Below are positions 44,955-54,600 of a stretch of 64,000 nt of DNA, in pieces. This stretch comes from Citrobacter sp. RHB25-C09 (GTDB lineage Bacteria > Pseudomonadota > Gammaproteobacteria > Enterobacterales > Enterobacteriaceae): the NCBI RefSeq assembly GCF_013836145.1, contig NZ_CP057483.1:1-64000 (forward strand), read 5' to 3'. Positions within the stretch are counted from its first letter, which is position 1. The number at the start of each line of letters is the position of its first letter. A program made the translations under genes and the position numbers. Below the pieces are notes generated by a model, which worked only from the letters and a program-made list of their open reading frames with translations, did not search any database and was not told the DNA's origin.

Positions 44955-45482
44955 ATGGGTAAGCGTCGTGGCTTAACGGCTATGCTGGCTGCTGTTGTTT
45001 CACTCTCCCTGTTTGCTGCGCCTGTTATGGCTAACCCTGGGAATGGCAATGGCAATGGCAATGGCAATGGCAACGGTGGCGGTCAGGACAACAGCAGTGG
45101 CAATCATGGAAACAAGGGTAATCAGGGAAATCACGGGCAGAAAGGAAACTCAGGGCAAAAGAATAATGCCTCTTCCGATCACCGTAAAAATTACGGTAAA
45201 CCCGATCACGTTGATTCTGATATTAGCTTTGCGACCGCTCGCCATCTGGCGGTGAACTATGGCCTGACGGGTTATGACTCCTTGCCGCCGGGGATTGCAA
45301 AAAACCTGGCGCGAGGAAAACCTCTGCCTCCGGGGATTGCGAAAAAAACGGTTCCCGCATCAATGCTGGGACAGCTTCCTTACTATCCGGGCTATGAATG
45401 GAAAATTGTTGGGGATGATTTAGTACTGATTGCCTTGAGCACCGCAGTGGTTACGGCGATTATTAACGGCGTGTTTGATTAA
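44955..45482 (+). CDS. cigR: CigR-like membrane protein
   Basis: A 175-residue protein with a signal peptide (to about residue 25), a low-complexity Asn/Gly/Gln region (NPGNGNGNG..., about 27-80) and a conserved end with LPPGIAKNLARGKPLPPGI, YPGYEWKIVGDDLVLI and a final hydrophobic helix. This is the layout of Salmonella CigR, an SPI-3 anti-virulence protein, and of RcnB-like relatives. It lies at the edge of the fimbria-SPATE island, as cigR lies in SPI-3. Role here unproven. Confidence 0.82.
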   Translation: MGKRRGLTAMLAAVVSLSLFAAPVMANPGNGNGNGNGNGNGGGQDNSSGNHGNKGNQGNHGQKGNSGQKNNASSDHRKNYGKPDHVDSDISFATARHLAVNYGLTGYDSLPPGIAKNLARGKPLPPGIAKKTVPASMLGQLPYYPGYEWKIVGDDLVLIALSTAVVTAIINGVFD

Positions 45483-45501
45483 TCGAATTCATTAACGAAA
45501 T

Positions 45502-45524
45502 AGCCGGGGAATTCCCCGGCTTTT
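45502..45524 (+). terminator. Terminator after cigR
   Basis: Stem gccgggg / ccccggc with an AATT loop and TTTT, 20 nt after the cigR stop and 12 nt beyond the convergent fimbrial gene. It may serve both strands. Confidence 0.82.
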
Positions 45525-45535
45525 GCAATACAATC

Positions 45536-46054
45536 TTAATAATAAGTAAACGTCACCGGCAAACTGGCGGTGTAATTACCAGCGGGTATTGTACCGGTAT
45601 GTGGAGATACTCTGGCCAATAAGGTTCCATCAAACTGCTTTGGGCTTACGAGAAAAGGCGCTTTACTCAGTTCGACCGGCGTCCCGAACACCACTGCACC
45701 TCCGCCCTTTTTCCATGACAGGGTAATATCGACCATATTATTTGACGTAGTGAGTTTCGAATTATTGCCCCCCGCCAGAGTCACTTCGAATTTGGTGATA
45801 TCACTGGCGCAGTCAATCATAAGGGGAACTTCAACATTATTATCGCCTAAGAAGGTACCTGATGTTGTGATCAGCGGAAGTTGCACGGTTTCAGGCAGGC
45901 CTAGCCCCTTATTGATTTGGCACTGAGGATTAGTGACCTGCATTGCAATGGGGAGGCTTACGCTTGCCTTTTGTGCGGCGTGGCTGTTAAACGTCGTAAA
46001 TGCGCTTAACAGCCCCACCAGCATCGGGAAAAATAGACATGTCCTGTCAGTCAT
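45536..46054 (-). CDS. Minor fimbrial subunit (distal gene of operon)
   Basis: A 172-residue pilin-like protein with a signal peptide (to about NSHAAQ), two cysteines (NPQCQIN near 50, MIDCAS near 95) for the Ig-fold disulfide, and a C-terminal beta-strand LPVTFTYY of donor-strand type. It starts 8 nt before the end of the preceding minor subunit gene, so they are coupled. A tip or adaptor role is inferred. Confidence 0.83.
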   Translation of the reverse strand: MTDRTCLFFPMLVGLLSAFTTFNSHAAQKASVSLPIAMQVTNPQCQINKGLGLPETVQLPLITTSGTFLGDNNVEVPLMIDCASDITKFEVTLAGGNNSKLTTSNNMVDITLSWKKGGGAVVFGTPVELSKAPFLVSPKQFDGTLLARVSPHTGTIPAGNYTASLPVTFTYY

Positions 46055-46568
46055 AGGTCACCTCGACAGTCAGACTGGTGGAAATATTCCCTGCCTGGAG
46101 CGTTTCACCTGGAATTTGTTTAGGTAACAGCTGAAACTGACCAAGCGTTTCATTTTTGTTACTTAATGCCGTTGATGCGGGTGCAAAAGACTTATTCAAT
46201 TCTAGCGGCGTAAAATCTGTGCCGGCTGCATTTTTCCATGACAACGCAAGCCCAACGCCGGATAGACCCGTCTTCATCAGGCTAGTGCTGCTTGTGGAAA
46301 CGCCAGCTGCAGGCGAGAATTTTAGCGAGATCCCGGTTGCAGGCCAACTGCACGCTATATTCAGATCCACTGTCTGTGGCGTTGTTGCGCTATTTTCAAA
46401 CTGGCTAAAGCTGATTTGTTGAAAGTTCAGGTTTGCCGGAGAGAGAGACAGTGCGCACGTGTTTAAGGCTAACTCGGCGTTTATCGTCACTCTCTTCTGC
46501 AAGGATTTCGACGCAGATGCATTGTGAATTGAAAAAGTTATCAAAATAAAGGCTAACCATTTGTGCAT
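46047..46568 (-). CDS. Minor fimbrial subunit
   Basis: A 173-residue pilin-like protein: signal peptide to about NASAS, cysteines in NTCALS and IACSW, and C-terminal strand SLTVEVTYD. Its SWKNAAGTDFTPLELNKSF segment parallels LSWKKGGGAVVFGTPVELSK in the next gene, so the two minor subunits are related. It lies 12 nt after the adhesin gene. Confidence 0.83.
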   Translation of the reverse strand: MHKWLAFILITFSIHNASASKSLQKRVTINAELALNTCALSLSPANLNFQQISFSQFENSATTPQTVDLNIACSWPATGISLKFSPAAGVSTSSTSLMKTGLSGVGLALSWKNAAGTDFTPLELNKSFAPASTALSNKNETLGQFQLLPKQIPGETLQAGNISTSLTVEVTYD

Positions 46569-46580
46569 AATTAATCCAGC

Positions 46581-47582
46581 CTATCTGTATATTAGCGAAA
46601 CATTCATGTATGTAGAAACCTTCCCGGCAGGAAACGGTGTTGAAGGTCTGACATTAATTCTGAATGTCTCTGTGGCATCAAGATCTACTTTTGATGGCTG
46701 ATATATTTGGAAATTTGCATTAAGAGGGATAACGTGTTCATTTCCGCGAACCCGGGTTATTTGAAAGTTAAGTTTTCGTCCATTATTATCGTTGGCACTA
46801 AACATACCATTTGTCGCATTAACAACATTCTCTGGGTCGAAACGCACATACAGACCATTAACTAAGGCTTTATTTTTACATGAATAATAAACTGAGAGCT
46901 CTTTGTATAAAGAATTATTATTAACGTTAGTTGGTGTTAATTTACCAAAGTCTAAATTTTCAGTAGAAAGACTCATTGAACAAGTGGCAGTATCCCTAAC
47001 TTGGAATGGCACAGAAAACCCCAATGCAGAAGCGACAGATACACTTGGACTATTTGATAAAGTAGATCCAAAGGATAGGGCAGGGATATTAATGGTGTAC
47101 ATCCCGGTTGTCGTATTTTGTATCCAATATTGATCCTTCACAACCAGCCTGACTTTACCGAGACTAGTGCCAGAGGGCCAGTCAATTCTACTATCCCATG
47201 ACGATCCAGATTTAATGTTGTTAGAGATGATAGAATTACCATCACAATGCATACCTTCCAGTTCCCATTCAATACCTGGATAAGGTGTCGTTATAGTGGT
47301 TGCGTTTTTACAAGTTCCTCCGCTGGTGATTCTCATGGTCATTTTACTCATCCCGACCGCATTCTCTACATAATCTGGATCGCAAGACATGCCATTTTGT
47401 ACGTTCACTTGCATTATTAACAATCGATCATCATCTGCTGATGTATAGCCACTGATCCAGTACCCATGGTCACTGGGGTCCGTATCAAAAAGTATGGTTC
47501 CTCCACTGCAGTTAGCTGCCATGGAAGGTAAAGAACAGAGTGATAACAAAGCGATGGAAAGAGCAAATATGAATTTACACAT
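46581..47582 (-). CDS. Probable two-domain fimbrial tip adhesin
   Basis: A 333-residue secreted protein, about twice the size of a pilin. It has a signal peptide to about SMAAN and an N-terminal half (23-200) rich in Cys, Trp and aromatic residues with no family I recognise. The C-terminal half is pilin-like (FQVRDTATCSMSLSTENLDFGKLTP, ending FPAGKVSTYMNVSLIYR). The layout of receptor domain plus pilin domain is that of two-domain tip adhesins such as FimH. Ligand unknown. AT-richer than the core genes. Confidence 0.75.
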   Translation of the reverse strand: MCKFIFALSIALLSLCSLPSMAANCSGGTILFDTDPSDHGYWISGYTSADDDRLLIMQVNVQNGMSCDPDYVENAVGMSKMTMRITSGGTCKNATTITTPYPGIEWELEGMHCDGNSIISNNIKSGSSWDSRIDWPSGTSLGKVRLVVKDQYWIQNTTTGMYTINIPALSFGSTLSNSPSVSVASALGFSVPFQVRDTATCSMSLSTENLDFGKLTPTNVNNNSLYKELSVYYSCKNKALVNGLYVRFDPENVVNATNGMFSANDNNGRKLNFQITRVRGNEHVIPLNANFQIYQPSKVDLDATETFRINVRPSTPFPAGKVSTYMNVSLIYR

Positions 47583-47600
47583 AATAAAACCTTAAACGTG

Positions 47601-48302
47601 TCAGGATTTGTTTAATTTATACTCTTTGTCAACACCATAATCATCAAACGCTACGATACTAAGGCTGCTACTGGTAATTGATTTGCCCAGAGAAACTTTT
47701 TCACCTGGCGCAAAGACAGATAATTTTTCTTTAATATCATTACTAACTTTAATAGGTGCTCCGTTTTGTTTAACACTGATGATCGCAAAATAGTAGGGCG
47801 TATCATTCCAGAGAACAGTATTGCCATCACTGTTTATCATTTTAATCTGCTGTTCGGCGTTTTCTCTTTTCTCTTTCAGGGCATCAGGGCGATAAAACAT
47901 TTTGACCTGGGTATGCAGCGCAATTGATAATGCATTCGTACCTTCTTTCGGTGCTTTGGGGATCTCCTGGATATTGATCCAGAAAAGCGATTCTTTATCT
48001 TTGGGTAACGCATCATTAATTTTCAGGATACGCAGGACTTGTTTGTGCTGATCGGCCACTTTAAAAAATGTCGGGCTGGGCACAAAATAGACATTTTTGT
48101 CGTTTTGGTCCTGGTTTTCAATCCATATCTGTCCACCATATTCCTGAGTGGACTGGTTATCAACCTGTACGGAGATATTCTCTCTTTTTCCATCAAACAC
48201 ATAACGAGTGCTGTTAAGGACAAATGCCGCATGACTTGATGCTGCAAATAAAAACAGTGATGCAGAAAAGAAAACCTTTTTCAGTGTATTGTTCTTAGCC
48301 AC
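47601..48302 (-). CDS. Periplasmic fimbrial chaperone
   Basis: A 233-residue PapD-like chaperone. It has a signal peptide (LFLFAASSHA), the G1/F1 region with VFDGKRENISVQVDNQS, and the conserved FWINIQEIPK segment near 115-124. It folds and caps subunits before transfer to the usher. The GTG at 48302 (VAKNNTLKKVF) follows AGGAG with 7-8 nt spacing and overlaps the usher stop by 8 nt; the frame is open upstream to 48365 but inside the usher gene. Confidence 0.9.
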   Translation of the reverse strand: MAKNNTLKKVFFSASLFLFAASSHAAFVLNSTRYVFDGKRENISVQVDNQSTQEYGGQIWIENQDQNDKNVYFVPSPTFFKVADQHKQVLRILKINDALPKDKESLFWINIQEIPKAPKEGTNALSIALHTQVKMFYRPDALKEKRENAEQQIKMINSDGNTVLWNDTPYYFAIISVKQNGAPIKVSNDIKEKLSVFAPGEKVSLGKSITSSSLSIVAFDDYGVDKEYKLNKS

Positions 48303-50652
48303 ACTTAATCTCCTGTACTTTACCCATATCTTTCTGCAGCGATTGTGAATTGAATTTGCAATCACCTACAGAAATGATCCCTTCATCTTTATCTTCAAGA
48401 TTCATTAACAGAATCCCGCCATTGTTGACGTAGCCGATTTCCTGGTTATCTGCGGTTTTAGCGATACTCCCCATTGGAATAACAAAACCATTACTGCTGA
48501 TGACTTTTACGATATACGTGTTAATTTTTCTGTATTTCACTTTTTTGTAGATAATTGCATTCTCTGTCGGCGTGACATTGATTGCGTTTTCTGTCAATTC
48601 GACGCTCTGAGGCAAGTTGTCGGCATTGACCGTAATCGTGTTATTGTTATACGCCGTTAATGGAATGACGGCGCGACCTTTTTTATCGCCCGGCATCGAG
48701 CCATTAAATCTTACACCGGGAACATCTTCCATTTGCACAATCGCAATTTCATCATTTTTCACAGGAGTAAAAAGAATACCTGCATCTGGCAGCCCGATAA
48801 CACTTCCGCCGACCTGGAAGGAAGAACTGGAAGTACTGCTCATCTGCGAATAACTTGCCGAGGTTTGAACCTCGTCAAACAGATAAGACGCCGAAATCGC
48901 GCTTCCTGTAGTGTTACGTGACTGACTGATGGACGCATTATAGCTCAGGCGAGAATTAACGCTTCCCGCAACACCGGTATTGAAATTCGTGCCATTACGG
49001 CGATCATAATTTATGCCAGAGAAGCTGTAGTGTGATTTATCAAACATGCTGAAGGGTACGCTAAGAGATACCCCTGCGTTATAATCGTTTTCCATACCCT
49101 GCAGTCGGGAATACCCGGCATTCAGGGAGACCGATATATTATTAAAACTCTTACTGAGATTGACGTTTGCACCTACCTCACTGGAACTGTCCCAGTAATC
49201 CTCCTTCCAGGCTGACATGTTGAAGAACACATTCATATCCGGGAGTTGATAGGTGATAATCGATTCATACCGCTGCTTGGGTCTGTTGTTTAACAGATTG
49301 TAATAGCGATAGTTGAAATCCGCGTAATCAATGTAATTTTCTGAGTTAAAGCGATAACCGATTAACTGTAAATTCGCATTTTCCCCTAAGGCACGGGCAT
49401 ATTTCACCGATGCGCTAAAGCCGTTCATGGCTTTGCCATTATGGTATTTTGCCTGTGACAGGTTACCACTCATTGCCACGGCACCAAACCAGCCGAAAGA
49501 ACGGATAAGACCCAGGCCAAAGTTGTTATAGTTTTTATCGACCAGCGCAGAGGTATTGAGAGTAAAAGGCTCAAAACCGTAATCATAGGTCATCTGCGCG
49601 AATAAACTGTCATCATCACGCTTGTCACTGTATTGATCAACTTTGCTACCTACCGCGATATTGTAATTATAATTGCCAGGTTTTAATAAGTTGGGCAGCA
49701 CAGCGACTGGGAATCGCTGTTCTTTTACCGAACCATCTTCTTCATAGATTTTTAAAATAATGTCCCCTGAATACACGCCGGTCAGATCGTTAATCACAAA
49801 AGGACCCGGCGGGACCACGAGCGATTTTAATGTGTATCCGCCTTGTTCGACAGTGACACGCGCATGTGTTCTGGCAATACCATTGATTACCGGGGCATAA
49901 GACTGCGAGTCCCAGGGATACATATCCTGGTTTGACTTTAACTGTGCGCCATAAAAGGTAAAACCATCGTTCAACGTATTATAAGACTGGGTTTTACCGA
50001 TAAGAATATCTGATTTAATCGATTTTATCGCGTGTGTTAACAGAAGATTATTGCTCTCGAATTTTTCTCCCTGATAGGCATATCCCCTGCCAAGCAGGAC
50101 CCATTCTCCAATATTGATCTGGCCTTCGATATTCCCGTATGTTGTCCGCTCCTGGTCGCTTGATTTCGAAGTATTAAGATCATAGGCGAGTTTGAAACCA
50201 GCGCTGCCATAATCCCAGGTGCCGCCTTCTTTTTTAGAATCGACAAAACCTGCCTGAGGCATATCGATTGATAGCTCCTGCAGGGAAGGATCAAATTTTA
50301 CCTGGCTATTTTTTTCTTTTTCAATGTTATAGCATTCTCGGCTAGCGTTGAAAAAATCCTTATAAAATTCCTTATTAAGGTATATGCCTACATTTTTTAG
50401 CCAGTCTTCTGTCAGGCAAATATATTGTGAATCTTTATTGTTGATGTTTAACTCAACAGAATTTGCAATTTTAGATTTATTTAATATTACATCGACGAAA
50501 TATTTGCCAGAAACATTTCTGCCAGTGTTGTTGAGTATTTCAGGTATTTCTTTGCTTCCACCACGAATGAAATTGTAATTAAACTCCTCGGCAAGAGCAT
50601 ATTTTGAAGCTAAATGAAAAATAATTGCAAAAAAAACGATCTCTTTTTTCAT
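48295..50652 (-). CDS. Outer-membrane fimbrial usher
   Basis: A 785-residue usher that assembles and secretes the pilus. It has a signal peptide to about KYALAEEF, an N-terminal chaperone-binding domain, a beta-barrel with plug (YAPVINGIARTHARVTVEQGGY, GPFVINDL) and C-terminal domains with paired cysteines near the end (GDCKF, IKCG). The gene order subunit-usher-chaperone-adhesin recalls the Ybg/Yfc type operons of E. coli rather than type 1 fimbriae. It starts 87 nt after the major subunit. Confidence 0.92.
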   Translation of the reverse strand: MKKEIVFFAIIFHLASKYALAEEFNYNFIRGGSKEIPEILNNTGRNVSGKYFVDVILNKSKIANSVELNINNKDSQYICLTEDWLKNVGIYLNKEFYKDFFNASRECYNIEKEKNSQVKFDPSLQELSIDMPQAGFVDSKKEGGTWDYGSAGFKLAYDLNTSKSSDQERTTYGNIEGQINIGEWVLLGRGYAYQGEKFESNNLLLTHAIKSIKSDILIGKTQSYNTLNDGFTFYGAQLKSNQDMYPWDSQSYAPVINGIARTHARVTVEQGGYTLKSLVVPPGPFVINDLTGVYSGDIILKIYEEDGSVKEQRFPVAVLPNLLKPGNYNYNIAVGSKVDQYSDKRDDDSLFAQMTYDYGFEPFTLNTSALVDKNYNNFGLGLIRSFGWFGAVAMSGNLSQAKYHNGKAMNGFSASVKYARALGENANLQLIGYRFNSENYIDYADFNYRYYNLLNNRPKQRYESIITYQLPDMNVFFNMSAWKEDYWDSSSEVGANVNLSKSFNNISVSLNAGYSRLQGMENDYNAGVSLSVPFSMFDKSHYSFSGINYDRRNGTNFNTGVAGSVNSRLSYNASISQSRNTTGSAISASYLFDEVQTSASYSQMSSTSSSSFQVGGSVIGLPDAGILFTPVKNDEIAIVQMEDVPGVRFNGSMPGDKKGRAVIPLTAYNNNTITVNADNLPQSVELTENAINVTPTENAIIYKKVKYRKINTYIVKVISSNGFVIPMGSIAKTADNQEIGYVNNGGILLMNLEDKDEGIISVGDCKFNSQSLQKDMGKVQEIKCG

Positions 50653-50689
50653 TTATTCTTGCCACCAGTTATTGAAATTTAAGAAGTAA

Positions 50690-50722
50690 AAGGGAGCAGG
50701 CAAGAAAGCACGATGCTCCCTT
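50690..50722 (-). terminator. Intra-operon hairpin after the major pilin gene
   Basis: A perfect 9-bp stem (aagggagca / tgctccctt) with a 15-nt loop, followed on the minus strand by TTTTACTT. It lies between the major subunit and the usher and may act as a partial terminator or 3' stabiliser giving more subunit than usher. Confidence 0.7.
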
Positions 50723-50739
50723 CTCAGAGTTAACAGTGA

Positions 50740-51270
50740 TTATTTATATGCAACTGAGTAAGTGGCAGCTGCGCTGAAGGCACCAGCAGTAAATGCTGTG
50801 TTTGCATTCGGTTTAGCAAGTGCAGCAGCATAATCAAATGATTTGATACCACCCGTTACGTTATAATCAAAAGTGGTGTTTCCTTGTTTAACAGATTTAT
50901 CCTGAGCAGTTGCGTTTGAAGCCGTCAGAAGCATAACTGCATTAGTACCATTAGCTACGCTGTTGCTCAAACCCGTAGCATTTAAAGTTGGTGAATTCCA
51001 GGTCATAGTCGCAGCAGCTTTAGTGAGGCAGTTTTGTTCTTTAGGGATCAGTTTGAAGTTTACTACTGTACCGGCAGTAGCAGTTGTTGCAATTGTCCCT
51101 AAATCAACGGTTGAAATATCGCTACCAGCAGAATCTTTAAGATCGATATTACAAGTTGCAGTAGAAACACTACCTGTAAAGTTTACAGTACCGGTGTTTG
51201 GCGCAGCCATAGCACTAGACGCTACACCCAGAACTGCCGCAATTGCCGAACCTAAAATCAGCTTTTTCAT
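50740..51270 (-). CDS. Major fimbrial subunit
   Basis: A 176-residue pilin. It has a signal peptide (MKKLILGSAIAAVLGVASSAMA), the pilin start NTGTVNFTGSVSTATCNIDL with the first cysteine, a second cysteine in KEQNCLT, and the C-terminal donor strand AATYSVAYK. It is first in the leftward operon and is separated from the usher by a hairpin. The ATG at 51270 gives the signal peptide start; an ATG 12 nt upstream is less likely. Confidence 0.9.
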   Translation of the reverse strand: MKKLILGSAIAAVLGVASSAMAAPNTGTVNFTGSVSTATCNIDLKDSAGSDISTVDLGTIATTATAGTVVNFKLIPKEQNCLTKAAATMTWNSPTLNATGLSNSVANGTNAVMLLTASNATAQDKSVKQGNTTFDYNVTGGIKSFDYAAALAKPNANTAFTAGAFSAAATYSVAYK

Positions 51271-51623
51271 TTTATGCTCCATTAATAAACTAAATCGCTT
51301 AATTCTTAAGTCAGCTCAAAACAATCTTAATGAGCGAGACAAAATATATGGTGCTCGAAATGCGCTGGCAAATCCTAAAATGACGATCGTTATTTTTCTA
51401 TCGAATTTTTCTATTTGAGATTCCGTTGATTATGTCGTTTCAATTTCCGTAACTATATTTTCTATTTTCTACCTGGGAGATGATATGGAATTATAGATGC
51501 AGTAGGTTCATCGTCATGATGCTCTTGCAGGATATAAGAATATAAAAAACACCATTTTTTATTGACTGGCTCTGATCTTTGTTTGAGTTTCAGTTATTTC
51601 AGCTGACAGGTGCAGGGGGAAGA
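51271..51623. promoter_or_regulatory. AT-rich divergent region between fimbriae and SPATE
   Basis: A 353-nt AT-rich stretch should hold both the leftward fimbrial and rightward SPATE promoters and sites for silencers such as H-NS. I see no gene in it. A GCAGGGGGAAGA ribosome site precedes the SPATE ATG. No specific promoter can be called with confidence. Confidence 0.6.
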
Positions 51624-54600
51624 ATGAATAAAATATATGCGATAAAAAAGAACAGAAAGGGCGAGATGGTTGTTGTTTCAGAGGTCAGTGAAGGTATAAG
51701 AAAGTACATCACCTCGCGAGTATCGATGAGTGTACTATTAGTGACACTTTTGGGTGTGTTATATTCTGCAGCGTCAACGGCTTCCAGAGTAGGATACGAT
51801 ATTCCTTACCAGACTTACCGTGATTTTTCAGAAAATAAGGGTCTTTTCAAACCCGGCGCCGTGAATATTCCTCTTTATGATAAGCAAGGCAATGTCCTTA
51901 CAACCTTAAATAAAGCACCCATGATAGACTTTAGTTCAAACGTCAGAACGGGGGTTGCAACCTTAGTCGCGCCTCAATATATTGTGAGTGTAAAGCATAA
52001 TGCCGGCTATAAAAATGTAAAATTTGGTTATGGGGACGACACCAATTATACCCTGGTAGACAGAAATAACCACTGGAGGGACTTTCACACCCCCCGATTA
52101 AACAAAATTGTGACAGAGGTCACTGCGCTGGATATGACCGATGCAGGAACCGCAAGAGGTACATATCAGAATCAGGAACGGTTCCCCGTTTTCTATCGGG
52201 TAGGTACGGGCACGCAATATGTCAGAGATGCTAATGGCAATCCAGTACATATTGCTGGTGGGTATGCTTATAAAACGGGGGGGATTGTTAACCCTCCTAT
52301 TATATCAGACTGGAGTTTCGTCACGAATATAGATGATTCTCCCCTGTCTTCTTATGGTGCTCCCGGGGATAGCGGTTCTCCGCTTTTTGCCTGGGATGCA
52401 AAGAAAAATAAATGGGTTATTATCGCTGTACAACATGCGTGGGCCCAGGTTAAAGGAAATACGAACTGGTATACCCTCATCCCAGTCGGTGACGTGGCCA
52501 ATACCATGAAAGAGGACGCTGATGCCCCCATCAATTCACAACGAAATGAAGGTGATATTCACTGGTCTTATGATGATAAAACCGGCATCGGCACATTAAC
52601 CCAGGGAGCGAACGCCTGGTCAATGCATGGCAATTTTGGTCCTGCTACGACTACCTCATTGAACAGCGGTAAAGATCTCACCTTCCAGGGGGGCGGTTCC
52701 GTTGTGTTAGAAAATACCATTGACCAGGGGGCGGGGACGCTGACCTTTGATGATGATTACATTATTAAGCCCCTGGATTCTCAGACCTGGAAAGGTGGCG
52801 GGATCATTGTTAGCAGCGATCACACCGTCGACTGGCAGGTGAACGGTGTTCAGGGTGATAATCTTCACAAGCTCGGTACCGGAACGCTGAAAGTGAATGG
52901 CACGGGTATCAACCCCGGAGGTCTGAATGTTGGCGAAGGGACGGTGGTTCTGGCGCAACGGCCAGACAGCGATGGCAATGTTCAGGCCTTCAATAATGTC
53001 AGTATTGTGAGTGGTCGCCCAACCGTTGTGTTAAGCGATGACAAACAGGTTAATCCCGACAATATCAAATGGGGCTATCACGGCGGTAAGCTTGATATTA
53101 ACGGTAATAGCCTTACCTTCCATCAGCTTAATGGTGCGGATGATGGGGCGATCCTGACCAACAGCGGGCGGCAGGCTTCCGTTAGTCTGGATTTCAACAA
53201 AGCGGGTGCCACGACGGCGGTGGCAAACATCTGGCATGGCCACTTCACCGGCAATGTTGATGTCAAAAATACCGTTACGCCCGGAACGCAGAATGACTTT
53301 GTCATGGATGGCGGGATGAACACGCGAGGGAGTTTCACCCAACAAGATGGCCGCCTGTTTATTCAGGGGCATCCGGTCGTTCACGCTGTGAGCAGCCAGG
53401 CTGTGGCGGATAAGCTGAAGGCGCTTGGCGACAATTCTGTTCTCACTCAGCCGGTTTCCTTTACCCAGAATGACTGGGAGACCCGCCATTTCAACCTGAA
53501 ACAGCTTAATCTTTACAACGCTGATTTTAGTCTGGCGAGGAATGCCAGCCTCGATACCACTCTTTTTGCAGACCATTCCTCCGTAACGCTGGGCAGTGAA
53601 AATCTCTATATCGATCTCAATGACGGGAACGGCGTGATGACCACGCCCACATTCGGGCAGTCAAAAGCGACAAACGACGCCGATCAGAGCCATTTCACCG
53701 GACGCATCCACCTGAAGAAAGGTTCCACCCTGAACATTAATGAGCATTTTACCGGCGGGATTGACAGCGCAGACAGTTCGGTGAGGGTGGCATCCACCGA
53801 CGCCGTTCTCAGCCAGTACAGCCGTTTCAGCCACTCAGCGTTGTCGCTGGCAAATGGTGCTAAGCTGACGGCAACCTCGGGGCTGGTTTCTGACAGTGAA
53901 GTGGCTGCCGGTGCGGGGTCAACGCTTTCGCTGTTATCCGGCGAGTATACCGCTGAGCGCTGGAGCGTTGCCGGACAGGGCACGACGCTGAATGTCGGCG
54001 CGGGTAGCGTAATGACAGGAAATATTCAGGCGGATGATGCCGCCAGCCTGAATTTTGGTACGGCAGAGGAAGCCCATAAGAATCTGTTCACGGCTTATGG
54101 CGGCAACCTGAATGCGCCACTGGCTCGTGCGGCGATGAAGAATACCCTTTGGCAGGCGAACGGGCAGTCCGTTGTGAAATCCCTCGGCCTGGATGGTTCG
54201 CAAGTGCGCTTCAGCGACGCCGGTGCAGTGGGTTCTCTGACTGTGGACAATCTGACTGCCAGCAACAGTCAGTTCATCATGAACACTGACGGTAAAACGG
54301 CAGATACAGTAACGGTTAAACAGTCGCTGACGGGTAAAAATAATGCGCTGACTGTTGTCCCGACAACAGCCCCCGCCAGTAATGAAATGTCACCCGTAGC
54401 GTTAGTTACGGCACCGAAAACAACGGCTACCGATGTGTTCACGCTCAAACCGGTGACACAGCGCTCGGGTGTTCATACCTTCACGCCGCAGATCGGCATC
54501 GTGGAGAGCGGGAACAGCAAACAATGGCAGCTGGAAGGATTTGACGTGCAGCAGGACAATGCGGCGGTGCAGGCCAGCAAAGCTGTTATGAATATGGGAT

